Shown here piece after piece: positions 1 to 7,963 of a stretch of DNA of 45,035 bases. A program made the translations under genes and the position numbers. The notes under the pieces were generated by a model. The model was not told the DNA's origin. It ran no database searches and was given only the letters and a program-made list of their open reading frames with translations. The first letter of the stretch is position 1. Every line of letters begins with the position of its first letter. This DNA is from Flavobacterium macrobrachii (GTDB taxonomy: Bacteria; Bacteroidota; Bacteroidia; Flavobacteriales; Flavobacteriaceae): assembly GCF_014486675.1 (NCBI RefSeq), contig NZ_JACTAC010000021.1, positions 1 through 45,035 of the forward strand, in the 5' to 3' direction.

Positions 1-47
1 AAAATGAAGTTTAAAACTTTGGAATAGTTTATTTCCCTAAAAACTAT

Positions 48-124
48 TCTATTTCCAAATCCGTAAACGCAAAACTTTTTCCACTAAACAAACCTTTATC
101 TGATAATTTCAAATCAGGAATTAC
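48..124 (-). pseudogene. Duplicated 3' end of the adenine deaminase gene
   Basis: On the minus strand this stretch encodes a peptide beginning [16 protein letters not shown] and ending [13 protein letters not shown]. That is almost identical to the last 26 or so residues of the adjacent deaminase, which end [13 protein letters not shown]. The matching DNA lies just downstream of the complete gene, separated from it by a perfect hairpin. It is either a partial tandem duplication or the end of a second ade copy that continues beyond the window or was eroded. The frame stays open back through the hairpin, but I see no start codon. Confidence 0.7.
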
Positions 125-125
125 C

Positions 126-158
126 AACTCTGTCAAAGTTTCAAACTTTGACAGAGTT
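126..158. repeat. Perfect 16-bp inverted repeat between the two ade 3' ends
   Basis: AACTCTGTCAAAGTTT (126-141) is followed after one base by its exact complement (143-158). A T-tract follows only in the plus direction, so it would terminate plus-strand transcription and not that of the minus-strand ade gene. A related shorter hairpin (AACTCT-atc-AGAGTT) occurs after recJ, which suggests a small dispersed palindromic element. Confidence 0.75.
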
Positions 159-175
159 TTTCATTTCCTAAAAAA

Positions 176-1798
176 TTATTCCACTTCCAAATCTTTAAAC
201 GCAAACTGTTTTCCACTAAACAAACCTTTATCCGATAATTTCAAGTCAGGAATGACAAGTAACGCCATAAATGACAATGTCATAAACGGTGCTTTTAACG
301 AACTGCCTAATTCTTTTGCCATAGCGTCAATTTCTTGATACAATCGTCCAGTTTCCCAACCGTTTTGGTCGCTCATAATTCCGGCAACTGGCAAGGCTAA
401 TGATTTTTTCTCGTTACCGTTTACCGCACAAATTCCGCCGGTATTTTCGATTATTAGATTTACCGCGTTTAAAATTTCTTCGTCAGATGTGCCAACAACT
501 ACAATATTATGACAATCATGTGCAACCGAACTCGCAATCGCACCTTTTTTCAATCCGAAGTTTTTGATGAAAGCTATCGCTGGTTCCGCATTGGAATACC
601 GATTAACAACCGCCATTTTCAACACATCATTTTCCACATCGGAAACTAAGTTACCATCCACAATTTTTGGCGTGCAATGAATTTCATTCGTAATCAATTG
701 TCCTTCCAAAGCTTCAATCACGCGAATAATTTTTGCCGAACTTTTTACTTTAAAATCGTTTAAACCTTTAGCGGAAACATTGAAATTATTCGGTTTTTCA
801 AAATCAACATGTTGAACAAATGATTTTCCGTTTTCAGCAACTAATTCGCCGTTGATATACGTTTGTTTTACTTTGAAATCGGTTAAATTTTCTACTACAA
901 TAAAATCGGCAGTATCATTTTTTTGCAACAAACCAACATCCATTTTGTAATGTTTCACCGGATTGACACAGGCAACTTGTAATACTTTGAAAACATCAAA
1001 ACCTTTGGCAATTGCTCGTGCACAAAGTTGGTTGATATGACCAACAATCAAATCGTCAGGATGTTTATCATCGGAACAAAACATCATATTTTCATAATTT
1101 TCGGGAAGCAAATCGATTAAGGCATCAAAATTTTTGGCAGCGCTTCCTTCACGAATGATGACTTTCATGCCAAGCGATAATTTTTCGGTAGCTTCGTCAT
1201 ACGAAAAACATTCATGATCGGTAGAAATTCCTGCCGAAATATATTTTTTTATCGGTTCGCCACGCAATCCTGGCGCATGACCATCAATGGGTTTATTGAA
1301 ATGTTTTGCCCAAGCTATTTTTTTCAAAACTTCTTCATCGTCAAATAAAACACCTGGATAATTCATCATTTCTGCCAAATAATAAATATCGGGATGTGCC
1401 ATTAATTCCTTGATTTCTTCAGAATCAATCACAGCTCCAGCAGTTTCAAAAAACGTAGCTGGAACACATGATGGTGCGCCAAAATGAAATTTCAACGGTA
1501 CTTTTTTACCATTTTCAATCATATAATAAACGCCATCTTTCCCCAGAACATTAGCAATTTCATGCGGATCTGAAATGGTCGCAACCGTTCCGTGTAAAAC
1601 CGCAATTTTAGCAAATTCTGATGGAACCAACATCGAACTTTCAATATGAATATGCGAATCGATAAATCCGGGAAGAATATAATCTCGGATGTTGTGTTCT
1701 TTTTCGATTATGGAACTAATTTTTCCGTTTTCAACAGTAATTTCACCCGAAAAAATTCGTTTGTTTGGAATATCGACAATTTGTCCTTGAATTTGCAT
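176..1798 (-). CDS. ade: Adenine deaminase
   Basis: Amidohydrolase-superfamily enzyme of 540 residues, the usual length for AdeC. It converts adenine to hypoxanthine and ammonia in cytosolic purine salvage. The metal-binding [11 protein letters not shown] motif (His49 and His51) ends the first beta strand, a second metal-ligand region is DGHAPGLRG, and [11 protein letters not shown] carries the catalytic aspartate typical of the adenine deaminase branch. The C-terminal domain contains [12 protein letters not shown] and [11 protein letters not shown], also typical of AdeC. The gene stands alone, divergent from the small membrane protein at 1883. Its last 26 codons are duplicated just downstream (48-124). 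Assignment is secure at family level. Confidence 0.93.
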   Translation of the reverse strand: MQIQGQIVDIPNKRIFSGEITVENGKISSIIEKEHNIRDYILPGFIDSHIHIESSMLVPSEFAKIAVLHGTVATISDPHEIANVLGKDGVYYMIENGKKVPLKFHFGAPSCVPATFFETAGAVIDSEEIKELMAHPDIYYLAEMMNYPGVLFDDEEVLKKIAWAKHFNKPIDGHAPGLRGEPIKKYISAGISTDHECFSYDEATEKLSLGMKVIIREGSAAKNFDALIDLLPENYENMMFCSDDKHPDDLIVGHINQLCARAIAKGFDVFKVLQVACVNPVKHYKMDVGLLQKNDTADFIVVENLTDFKVKQTYINGELVAENGKSFVQHVDFEKPNNFNVSAKGLNDFKVKSSAKIIRVIEALEGQLITNEIHCTPKIVDGNLVSDVENDVLKMAVVNRYSNAEPAIAFIKNFGLKKGAIASSVAHDCHNIVVVGTSDEEILNAVNLIIENTGGICAVNGNEKKSLALPVAGIMSDQNGWETGRLYQEIDAMAKELGSSLKAPFMTLSFMALLVIPDLKLSDKGLFSGKQFAFKDLEVE

Positions 1799-1882
1799 TT
1801 GAAACTATTTTTATTCAAAAATAACAAATTATAAATTGAAAACACTTGTTCTTTTTTGTAGTGTTTTTTGTATTTTTGGTAA

Positions 1883-2230
1883 ATGAACAAGGTTTATAAT
1901 CAAGAAATATTTGCTTCTCTGATGAAAGAATTTCTTTTTCTTCAGCTTGTCGTTGCCATTATAATTTTCTTTATATATAAGTTATATGCTAATGGTTTAA
2001 GAAAAGGAAAACTAATTCTTTTAGTTAATTTACTTGTCTATATAGCTTTAAATCTTTGTATGGTTTATCAAATTTATAATGAACCTGATTTAAGAATTGG
2101 CGGAATAAGTTTTGCTTTTGAAATGTATAGTTTGTTTTTATCGCTACTTTTTATTGTTGCTTTATTACTTGAATATGTTCTGTTGAAATTTATAGTTTTT
2201 AAAGTTTTCTTCAAAAAATCTAATATCTAA
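1883..2230 (+). CDS. Small hypothetical membrane protein
   Basis: A 115-residue protein I do not recognise. Three hydrophobic segments are visible, at about residues 15-36 (FLFLQLVVAIIIFFIYKLY), 43-62 and 80-108, with short charged connectors. That predicts a small polytopic inner-membrane protein. It ends 20 bases before recJ on the same strand, so the two may be cotranscribed. A TATTTTTG box fitting the Bacteroidota -7 consensus lies at 1871-1878, very near the ATG, which would leave almost no untranslated leader. No function is proposed. Confidence 0.7.
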   Translation: MNKVYNQEIFASLMKEFLFLQLVVAIIIFFIYKLYANGLRKGKLILLVNLLVYIALNLCMVYQIYNEPDLRIGGISFAFEMYSLFLSLLFIVALLLEYVLLKFIVFKVFFKKSNI

Positions 2231-2250
2231 AATCCGAAATCTAATATCAA

Positions 2251-3939
2251 ATGCGCTGGACTTTAAAACCAAAACCTTCTCCCGAAAAAGTAAAACATTT
2301 AGTTGATGAACTCAAAGTGGATGAGTTGATTGCAACACTTTTGGTGCAACGCGGCATTGAAACTTTTGAGGATGCGCGACAGTTTTTTCGTCCGAGTTTG
2401 GAGGATTTGCACAATCCGTATTTGATGAAAGATATGGATAAAGCGGTTTCTCGCATTGAAAAAGCGATTGCTGAAGGCGAAAATATTTTGGTTTTTGGCG
2501 ATTATGATGTAGATGGAACAACGGCAGTTTCATTGATGTCAAGCTATTTGAAAAGTTTTTATCCAAACATAGCAACATACATTCCAGACCGATATGATGA
2601 AGGTTACGGCATTTCGTATAAAGGAATTGACTTTGCCGAAGACAATGGTTTCTCGCTGATTATTGCGTTGGATTGTGGAATAAAATCGATTGACCATGTC
2701 GCATACGCAAATGCCAAAAACATTGATTTTATCATTTGTGATCACCATCGACCAGGAGAAACTTTGCCTGAAGCCATTGCAGTTTTAGATCCAAAACGCG
2801 ATGATTGCAGTTATCCTTATGATGAACTTTGTGGTTGTGGCGTTGGCTTTAAACTAGTTCAAGCGTTGGCGCAAAACAGAAATCAAACCATTGAAGATTT
2901 AATTCCTTATTTGGATTTGGTTGCTACGGCAATTGCAGCAGATATTGTTCCGATTACGGGAGAAAATCGGGTTTTGGCAAAATTTGGATTAGAAGTTATC
3001 AATTCCAATCCGCGTCCGGGAATAAAAGCATTGGTTCAAAATTTGAAGAAAAAAGTACTCACAATAACCGATGTTGTTTTCATCATTGCTCCACGAATTA
3101 ACGCTGCGGGAAGAATAAAACACGGTAACGAAGCGGTTGCATTACTCACGGAATATGATTTAGACCAAGCGGAAATTTTTGCTTCCGAAATTGAACAACA
3201 TAATTCGGATAGAAAAGATTTGGATAAACAGATTACGGTTGAAGCGCTTTCGCAAATTGAGGAAAATAACGAACAAAAAAAGTTCACAACTGTTGTTTAT
3301 AATGAAAATTGGCACAAAGGTGTGATTGGAATTGTGGCTTCTCGATTGACCGAAACCTATTATCGTCCGACGATTGTTTTTACGAAAAGTGGGGATAAAT
3401 TGGCTGCTTCGGCACGTTCGGTGAAAGATTTTGATGTTTATAATGCTCTCGAAGCGTGTGCGGAACATTTGGAGCAATTTGGTGGACACATGTATGCTGC
3501 AGGAATGACTTTAAAAGAAGAAAATTATTTAGCATTCAAAAATGCTTTTGAACGTGTTGTTGAAAAAACCATTCATCCCGATTTATTACTTCCAGAAATA
3601 TCCATTGATGCTGAAATCGAGTTATCCTATATTAACGAAAGATTGATTAGGATTTTAAATCAGTTTGAACCTTTCGGGCCACAAAATATGACACCGGTTT
3701 TTATGTGTAAAAATGTAAAAGATACAGGTTATGGCAAAACAATTGGTCAAATTGATGAGCATTTAAAATTGTTTATAAAACAGAATAATTCCGAAGGTTT
3801 TGGTGTAATTGGTTTTGGATTGGGAAATAAATTGGAACTAACCAAAAATCAAAATCCGTTTGATATCGCATTTTGTATCGATGAAAATGAGTTTAATGGA
3901 AATGTTACCGTTCAATTACGATTGAAGGATTTGAGGTGA
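2251..3939 (+). CDS. recJ: Single-stranded-DNA-specific exonuclease RecJ
   Basis: A 562-residue DHH-superfamily 5'-3' exonuclease acting in recombination and mismatch or base-excision repair. Visible signatures are DYDVDGT (residues 84-90, metal ligands), DCG at 141-143, DHHRPGE (164-170) and the DHHA1-domain motif FGGHMYAAGM near residue 410. The C-terminal OB-type domain is present (FEPFGPQNMTPVF). Length and motif order match bacterial RecJ, so the protein looks intact. The ATG at 2251 is supported by the conserved N-terminal W-L-K start typical of Bacteroidota RecJ. Confidence 0.95.
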   Translation: MRWTLKPKPSPEKVKHLVDELKVDELIATLLVQRGIETFEDARQFFRPSLEDLHNPYLMKDMDKAVSRIEKAIAEGENILVFGDYDVDGTTAVSLMSSYLKSFYPNIATYIPDRYDEGYGISYKGIDFAEDNGFSLIIALDCGIKSIDHVAYANAKNIDFIICDHHRPGETLPEAIAVLDPKRDDCSYPYDELCGCGVGFKLVQALAQNRNQTIEDLIPYLDLVATAIAADIVPITGENRVLAKFGLEVINSNPRPGIKALVQNLKKKVLTITDVVFIIAPRINAAGRIKHGNEAVALLTEYDLDQAEIFASEIEQHNSDRKDLDKQITVEALSQIEENNEQKKFTTVVYNENWHKGVIGIVASRLTETYYRPTIVFTKSGDKLAASARSVKDFDVYNALEACAEHLEQFGGHMYAAGMTLKEENYLAFKNAFERVVEKTIHPDLLLPEISIDAEIELSYINERLIRILNQFEPFGPQNMTPVFMCKNVKDTGYGKTIGQIDEHLKLFIKQNNSEGFGVIGFGLGNKLELTKNQNPFDIAFCIDENEFNGNVTVQLRLKDLR

Positions 3940-3951
3940 TTTTTCACGTTG

Positions 3952-3982
3952 AACTCTATCAGAGTTTCGTACTCTTTTAGAG
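3952..3982. terminator. Hairpins between recJ and the convergent lpxH
   Basis: AACTCT-atc-AGAGTT (3952-3966) is followed by CTCT-ttt-AGAG (3972-3982). They sit in the 57-base gap between two convergent genes, so a bidirectional terminator is plausible. The stems are short and the T-tracts weak. Confidence 0.4.
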
Positions 3983-3996
3983 ATGAAAGTTTAATT

Positions 3997-4752
3997 CTAT
4001 TTGTACTCTTTCAACTCAAATGTTGAACCATCAAAAACCCCATAAGTGAAATAACCAATCCAATCGCCAAGATTTACATATTTAGAATTCTCGCCAACGT
4101 CTAGAATCATTGGTAAATGACGATGACCAAAAACAAAGTAATTGTAGTGTTTGGTTTCTAATTTTCGTTTAGCATATTGTACTAACCATTCGTTTTCTTC
4201 GCCAAGGAATTTGACATCAGCTTCACCGGAAATCAATTTGTTTTTTACGGAAAGATATTGTGCTAATTTCACGCCAACATCGGGATGCAACCATCGGAAC
4301 AACCATTTTGAAAACGGATTGGTGAAAACTTTTTTCATGCGTTTATAGCCTTTGTCGCCTGGACCTTTTCCGTCACCGTGACCAATTAAAAACGTTTTTC
4401 CGTTAAAAGTATATTCCTGATTGTCGTGATATACCTGAATGTTGAGTTCTTTTTCGAAATAATCTTGCATCCACAAATCATGATTGCCTACGAAGAAATA
4501 AATCGGGATTCCGCTGTCGCGAATTTCGGCTAGTTTGCCTAAAACTCTCACGAAACCTTTGGGAACAACGGTTTTGTATTCAAACCAAAAATCGAACAAA
4601 TCACCTAATAGAAAAATGCATTCTGCATCTTTTTTTACTTCATCAAGCCAGGTAACAAATTTTTGTTCGCGAGGAAAACTAGCTTCGGCAGTTGGTGCGC
4701 CAAAATGCTGATCGGAAGCGAAGTATATTTTTTTATTGGGTGAAATCTGCAT
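3997..4752 (-). CDS. lpxH: UDP-2,3-diacylglucosamine diphosphatase-like phosphoesterase
   Basis: Calcineurin-type metallophosphoesterase of 251 residues. The five metal-site motifs appear in order: SDQHFGAP (D-x-H), GDLFDFW (GD), GNHDLW (GNHD), LIGHGDGKG (GH) and FGHRHLP (GHxH). The close DLFDFWFEY and RWLHPDVG segments match the LpxH/LpxH2 family, which hydrolyses UDP-2,3-diacylglucosamine to lipid X in lipid A synthesis at the inner face of the inner membrane. The gene ends ten bases after queD on the same strand, so they are probably cotranscribed. Exact substrate is family inference. Confidence 0.85.
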   Translation of the reverse strand: MQISPNKKIYFASDQHFGAPTAEASFPREQKFVTWLDEVKKDAECIFLLGDLFDFWFEYKTVVPKGFVRVLGKLAEIRDSGIPIYFFVGNHDLWMQDYFEKELNIQVYHDNQEYTFNGKTFLIGHGDGKGPGDKGYKRMKKVFTNPFSKWLFRWLHPDVGVKLAQYLSVKNKLISGEADVKFLGEENEWLVQYAKRKLETKHYNYFVFGHRHLPMILDVGENSKYVNLGDWIGYFTYGVFDGSTFELKEYK

Positions 4753-4761
4753 GAATGTCGA

Positions 4762-5214
4762 TTATAAATTATCCGAAGCATACCATTCGGCGAATGAGGT
4801 TTCGGTTTCTTGTAGTTTTAAGGAATGTAGTTGGATGTCTTTTGGTAATCTGCTTTTAATTTTTTTGGCAAAATCGATGACCATATTTTCGCTTGTTGGT
4901 TGATAATCAACCAAAATCACGTGATGACCGCGGTTTTTTAGTTCGGCAGCTAGTTCAATATGTGGCGTGTTTTGGTTGAAAACAGTGGCGTGATCAAAAA
5001 TATCGACAATTTCTTCTTTTACAATTTTTTTCAAATCAGAAAAATCGATAACCATTCCAAATTTTACGTTGGAAGTATCGGTTATGGGTTTTCCGATTAC
5101 GGTTACGGATAATTTATAGCTGTGTCCGTGAACATTTTTGCATTTTCCGTCATAGCCATAAAGTGCGTGTCCGGTTTCGAAAGTGAATTGTTTTGTAATT
5201 CTGATGTTACTCAT
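4762..5214 (-). CDS. queD: 6-carboxytetrahydropterin synthase (QueD)
   Basis: A 150-residue PTPS-family enzyme. The zinc ligands are His16 (FETGHAL), His29 and His31 (NVHGHSY), and Cys25 (DGKCKN) is in the position of the catalytic thiol. Later motifs are MVIDFSDLK, FDHATVFN and the C-terminal LQETETSFAEW with the substrate-binding glutamate. QueD converts dihydroneopterin triphosphate to 6-carboxy-tetrahydropterin, the second step of queuosine/preQ0 synthesis. It lies directly upstream of lpxH; no other queuosine gene is in view. Confidence 0.92.
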   Translation of the reverse strand: MSNIRITKQFTFETGHALYGYDGKCKNVHGHSYKLSVTVIGKPITDTSNVKFGMVIDFSDLKKIVKEEIVDIFDHATVFNQNTPHIELAAELKNRGHHVILVDYQPTSENMVIDFAKKIKSRLPKDIQLHSLKLQETETSFAEWYASDNL

Positions 5215-5253
5215 GGAAGAAATTTTTACGGTGCAAATTTAGTAAAATATAAT

Positions 5254-5427
5254 CTAGTCGTTGTTTTGTCTTTTTTTGGCACGAATGTACATCCACCAAG
5301 CTAATCCAACTAAAACCGCAAACGGAAGAATGTTTCCAATCCAAACGCCAATTAAGTAACCGTTGTCTGGAGCATTTTGAATTTTTTCTTCGATGTTTGT
5401 TTGTTGAAAAAGAGAAATTAGAAACAT
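5254..5427 (-). CDS. 57-residue single-pass membrane protein
   Basis: The ATG at 5427 opens 57 codons ending in TAG. The protein has an N-terminal hydrophobic patch (MFLISLFQQ), a soluble segment with NIEEKIQNAP, one clear membrane span (about residues 25-48, GVWIGNILPFAVLVGLAWW) and a basic tail (YIRAKKRQNND). Its start lies three bases downstream of the enoyl-CoA hydratase stop, as expected of an operon partner. Composition and charge distribution support a real inside-positive membrane protein. Function is unknown. Confidence 0.6.
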   Translation of the reverse strand: MFLISLFQQTNIEEKIQNAPDNGYLIGVWIGNILPFAVLVGLAWWMYIRAKKRQNND

Positions 5428-5430
5428 AAT

Positions 5431-6195
5431 TTATTTTTTAAATTCGTTTAACGCTTTTTTAGTGAAATCGGATAGGACTAACTTTCCCGAAATTGCGGCA
5501 CGTTCATAGAGCAATTCATCCCAATGTTCGGTATTTTCCCAAAGAACTTTTTTTATTTCAGATAAGGCTTCAGGATTGTAGGTTGCTAATTTTTGTGCAA
5601 ATGCAGTTGTGTTTTCGCTCAATTCTTCCTGATTTTCAAATACGTTGGCGAATAATCCTTTTTCTTTTGCCCAATTTGCCGATTTCCAATCGGTTGGATT
5701 TAGGGTTAATTCAGTTGTGGCGTTTTGTCCTATTCTTCGCGAAACGACTGGTTCTATTACAAATGGTCCAATTCCGATAGCAATTTCAGAAAGTTTAATC
5801 GACGCATCTTGATGTGCAAAAGCATAATCGCAAGCTGATGCTAAACCAACGCCACCGCCAACAGCTTTGCCGTGAATTTTACCGATGATGATTTTGGAAC
5901 ATTTGCGCATGGCATTAATAACATTGGCAAATCCGGAAAAGAATTTTTTTCCAGTTTCAAAGTCGTTAATGGAGAGTAGTTCGTCAAAAGATGCTCCGGC
6001 ACAAAATGTTTTCCCAGTACTTTGTAGAATAATCACTGATACCTTATTATTATGGTGTAAATTTTGCAATTCATCAGTAAGTTTTTGTAATAGTTCACTT
6101 GGAAATGAATTACTCGCTGGATGACTAAATGTTATAGTTGCAATATTGTTTTCGATTTGAACTTTGATTGATCCATTAAAATTTTCGGCAGACAT
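5431..6195 (-). CDS. Enoyl-CoA hydratase/isomerase family protein
   Basis: A 254-residue crotonase-fold protein. The first oxyanion-hole segment is TFCAGASFDEL and the second is GKAVGGGVGLASACDYAFA, followed by LSEIAIGIGPF, where a family catalytic glutamate may sit. Members hydrate or isomerise acyl-CoA thioesters in fatty acid or amino acid breakdown, in the cytosol. The substrate cannot be read from sequence, though similar flavobacterial proteins are often labelled methylglutaconyl-CoA hydratase-like. The gene is divergent from tRNA-Ala and followed by the 57-residue membrane ORF. Confidence 0.88.
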   Translation of the reverse strand: MSAENFNGSIKVQIENNIATITFSHPASNSFPSELLQKLTDELQNLHHNNKVSVIILQSTGKTFCAGASFDELLSINDFETGKKFFSGFANVINAMRKCSKIIIGKIHGKAVGGGVGLASACDYAFAHQDASIKLSEIAIGIGPFVIEPVVSRRIGQNATTELTLNPTDWKSANWAKEKGLFANVFENQEELSENTTAFAQKLATYNPEALSEIKKVLWENTEHWDELLYERAAISGKLVLSDFTKKALNEFKK

Positions 6196-6257
6196 AGTGA
6201 AAATGTATTTGATGTAAAGATAAGAAATCTGAAAAAAGATTATTTCATAATTTCGTA

Positions 6258-6283
6258 TTTGTTTTTATAAAATGATATATTTG
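6258..6283 (+). promoter_or_regulatory. Promoter of tRNA-Ala (Bacteroidota type)
   Basis: TATATTTG at 6276-6283 is a perfect TAnnTTTG -7 box, 13 bases before the tRNA. A TTTG lies upstream at 6258-6261, but the 14-base spacing is shorter than the usual 19 or so, so only the -7 box is well supported. Confidence 0.55.
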
Positions 6284-6296
6284 CTTAATAATTTTT

Positions 6297-6370
6297 GGGG
6301 ATGTAGCTCAGTTGGCTAGAGTGCTTGACTGGCAGTCAAGAGGTCGTGGGTTCGAGCCCCATCTTCTCCA
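6297..6370 (+). tRNA. tRNA-Ala (anticodon GGC)
   Basis: A 74-base cloverleaf can be drawn by eye: acceptor GGGGATG/CTTCTCC with a G3-U70 wobble pair (the alanine identity element), D arm GCTC...GAGT, anticodon stem CTTGA/TCAAG with loop CTGGCAG (anticodon GGC), and T arm GTGGG-TTCGAGC-CCCAT. One T-T mismatch occurs in the acceptor stem. CCA is not encoded. The integrase gene 250 bases downstream makes this tRNA the probable attachment site of the element. Confidence 0.95.
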
Positions 6371-6393
6371 CAAAAAGTCTTTCAAAACAATTC

Positions 6394-6430
6394 AAAACCC
6401 TTTAAAATGTTGATTTTAAAGGGTTTTTAT
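6394..6430 (+). terminator. Terminator of tRNA-Ala
   Basis: AAAACCCTTTAAAAT (6394-6408) and its perfect complement (6413-6427) form a 15-bp stem with a four-base loop. A T-run closes the hairpin 24 bases past the tRNA. Confidence 0.85.
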
Positions 6431-6472
6431 TTTCCTCAATTCACCAATTTATTCAATTTTGACCAAGATGGA

Positions 6473-6515
6473 GGGGCACAATTCGGGGCACAACGTTTTT
6501 TAAATAAATTGTGCC
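6473..6515. repeat. GGGGCACAA repeat cluster beside the integrase gene
   Basis: GGGGCACAA occurs twice in direct orientation 12 bases apart (6473-6481 and 6485-6493). An inverted copy, TTGTGCC, lies at 6509-6515. The cluster sits between the tRNA and the integrase gene, where tyrosine recombinases or their accessory proteins commonly have arm-type or operator sites. No binding is demonstrated. Confidence 0.5.
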
Positions 6516-6621
6516 TCTCGAAAGCTCGAACTACCAGTATTTACAAGCTGTTCAGCTTTTAAACATCTTGACTTTTGATGTTAGTTTTTCGAAATTTAAT
6601 TAACACTAAAGGTTACCAAAA

Positions 6622-7878
6622 ATGAATGCAACAATCAATGTGCTTTTTTATATCAAAAGAGCAAAAATCAACAGCAATGGACTTGTTCCTATTTTTATCC
6701 GAATAACAGTTGACGGAAAACGTATTGATAAGAGTACTGGTAAATATGTTTTGCCAGATAAATGGAGTGTTGAAACTTCACGTTTAAAAGGTAATTCAGA
6801 AGAAAGCCGTTCACTAAACAATCATCTTGATTTATTAAGAAATGGAGTTTTTGAAATTGAGAAAACAATGTTATTGAAAGGTTTGGATTTGAATTTTGAA
6901 AACTTTAAAAATGAATATTTTGGTATCGAAAGCACAAAACGTTATTTAGTTCCAATATTTGAAGACCATAATAAAAGAGTAAAAGAACTCGTTGGAAAAG
7001 AATACGCTATTGCAACTTACAAAAGATATGAGACTTCACTTCGACACTTGAAAGAATTTTTGGATTACAAATTTAAAATATCAGATATCGATATTGAAAA
7101 AATTGATTATGCATTTATAACCGACTATGAATTCTTTTTGCGAACAAAAAGAAGCTGTTCAAATAATACAGCTATTAAGTATGTGAAAAATTTTCATAAA
7201 GTAGTAAATATTTGTTTAGCTAATGGTTGGCTTGGAAAAAGCCCCTTTATGAATTATAAACCAAAAATTAAAGAAGTGGTTCGCGACTATTTACTAGAAG
7301 ACGAAATCAATGCCATTCGAAACAAAAAAATCACTTCTTATAGATTAGACTTGGTTAGAGATATTTTTCTTTTTAGTTGTTATACTGGGTTAGCTTACAT
7401 CGATGTAAAGCAACTTAAAAAATCCAACATTTCAATTGGAATTGATGGCGATAAATGGATTTTCAAAAGTCGTCAAAAAACAGATGTTAATTCAAAAATT
7501 CCAATTTTACCACCTGCATTGGAAATTTTAGAAAAGTACAAAGAACATCCAAAATGTTTAAATGAAGATTTTTTACTCCCAATTCTATCCAACCAAAAAA
7601 TGAACGCCTATCTAAAAGAAATCGCAGATATATGCGGAATCAATAAAGAACTAACATTCCATATTGCCCGACACACTTTTGCAACAACAGTGACACTAAG
7701 TAACGGAGTTCCAATTGAAACCGTAAGTAAAATGTTAGGACATACCAATCTAAAAACAACACAGCATTATGCTAAGATTTTAGATAAGAAAATTAGTGAG
7801 GATATGCAAATTTTGAAGGATAAATTTAAAAGTTTGAACAAACAGGAAAACAAAGAGAACGTAAGTTTGACTTTATAG
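6622..7878 (+). CDS. Tyrosine-type site-specific recombinase (integrase)
   Basis: A 418-residue phage-integrase-family recombinase with the Bacteroidota layout. It has an N-terminal arm-binding domain (NVLFYIKRAKIN), a SAM-like core-binding domain (residues about 110-210) and a C-terminal catalytic domain. Catalytic residues seen are HIAR with His347 and Arg350, LGHTN with His374, and nucleophile Tyr383 (TTQHYAKI); the beta-hairpin lysine is probably in QKTDVNSK. The first catalytic arginine position reads TGLAYID with Ala258, as in integrases of Bacteroides conjugative transposons that lack this arginine. It probably integrates the element at the upstream tRNA-Ala. A strong hairpin follows the stop codon. 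Confidence 0.93.
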   Translation: MNATINVLFYIKRAKINSNGLVPIFIRITVDGKRIDKSTGKYVLPDKWSVETSRLKGNSEESRSLNNHLDLLRNGVFEIEKTMLLKGLDLNFENFKNEYFGIESTKRYLVPIFEDHNKRVKELVGKEYAIATYKRYETSLRHLKEFLDYKFKISDIDIEKIDYAFITDYEFFLRTKRSCSNNTAIKYVKNFHKVVNICLANGWLGKSPFMNYKPKIKEVVRDYLLEDEINAIRNKKITSYRLDLVRDIFLFSCYTGLAYIDVKQLKKSNISIGIDGDKWIFKSRQKTDVNSKIPILPPALEILEKYKEHPKCLNEDFLLPILSNQKMNAYLKEIADICGINKELTFHIARHTFATTVTLSNGVPIETVSKMLGHTNLKTTQHYAKILDKKISEDMQILKDKFKSLNKQENKENVSLTL

Positions 7879-7920
7879 GAAAACTTTTATTTTTTTAACA
7901 TTTTGCTTGCAATATTATTA

Positions 7921-7963
7921 ATAGATTTTAGTTTTATTTGACAAACTAAAATCTATTTTTTTT
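7921..7963 (+). terminator. Terminator or attenuator between the integrase and RteC-like genes
   Basis: A 14-bp perfect stem (ATAGATTTTAGTTT at 7921-7934 with its complement at 7943-7956) is followed by eight T residues. The T-tract runs directly into the ATG at 7964. It should end integrase transcripts, and any readthrough into the next gene must pass it. Confidence 0.8.
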
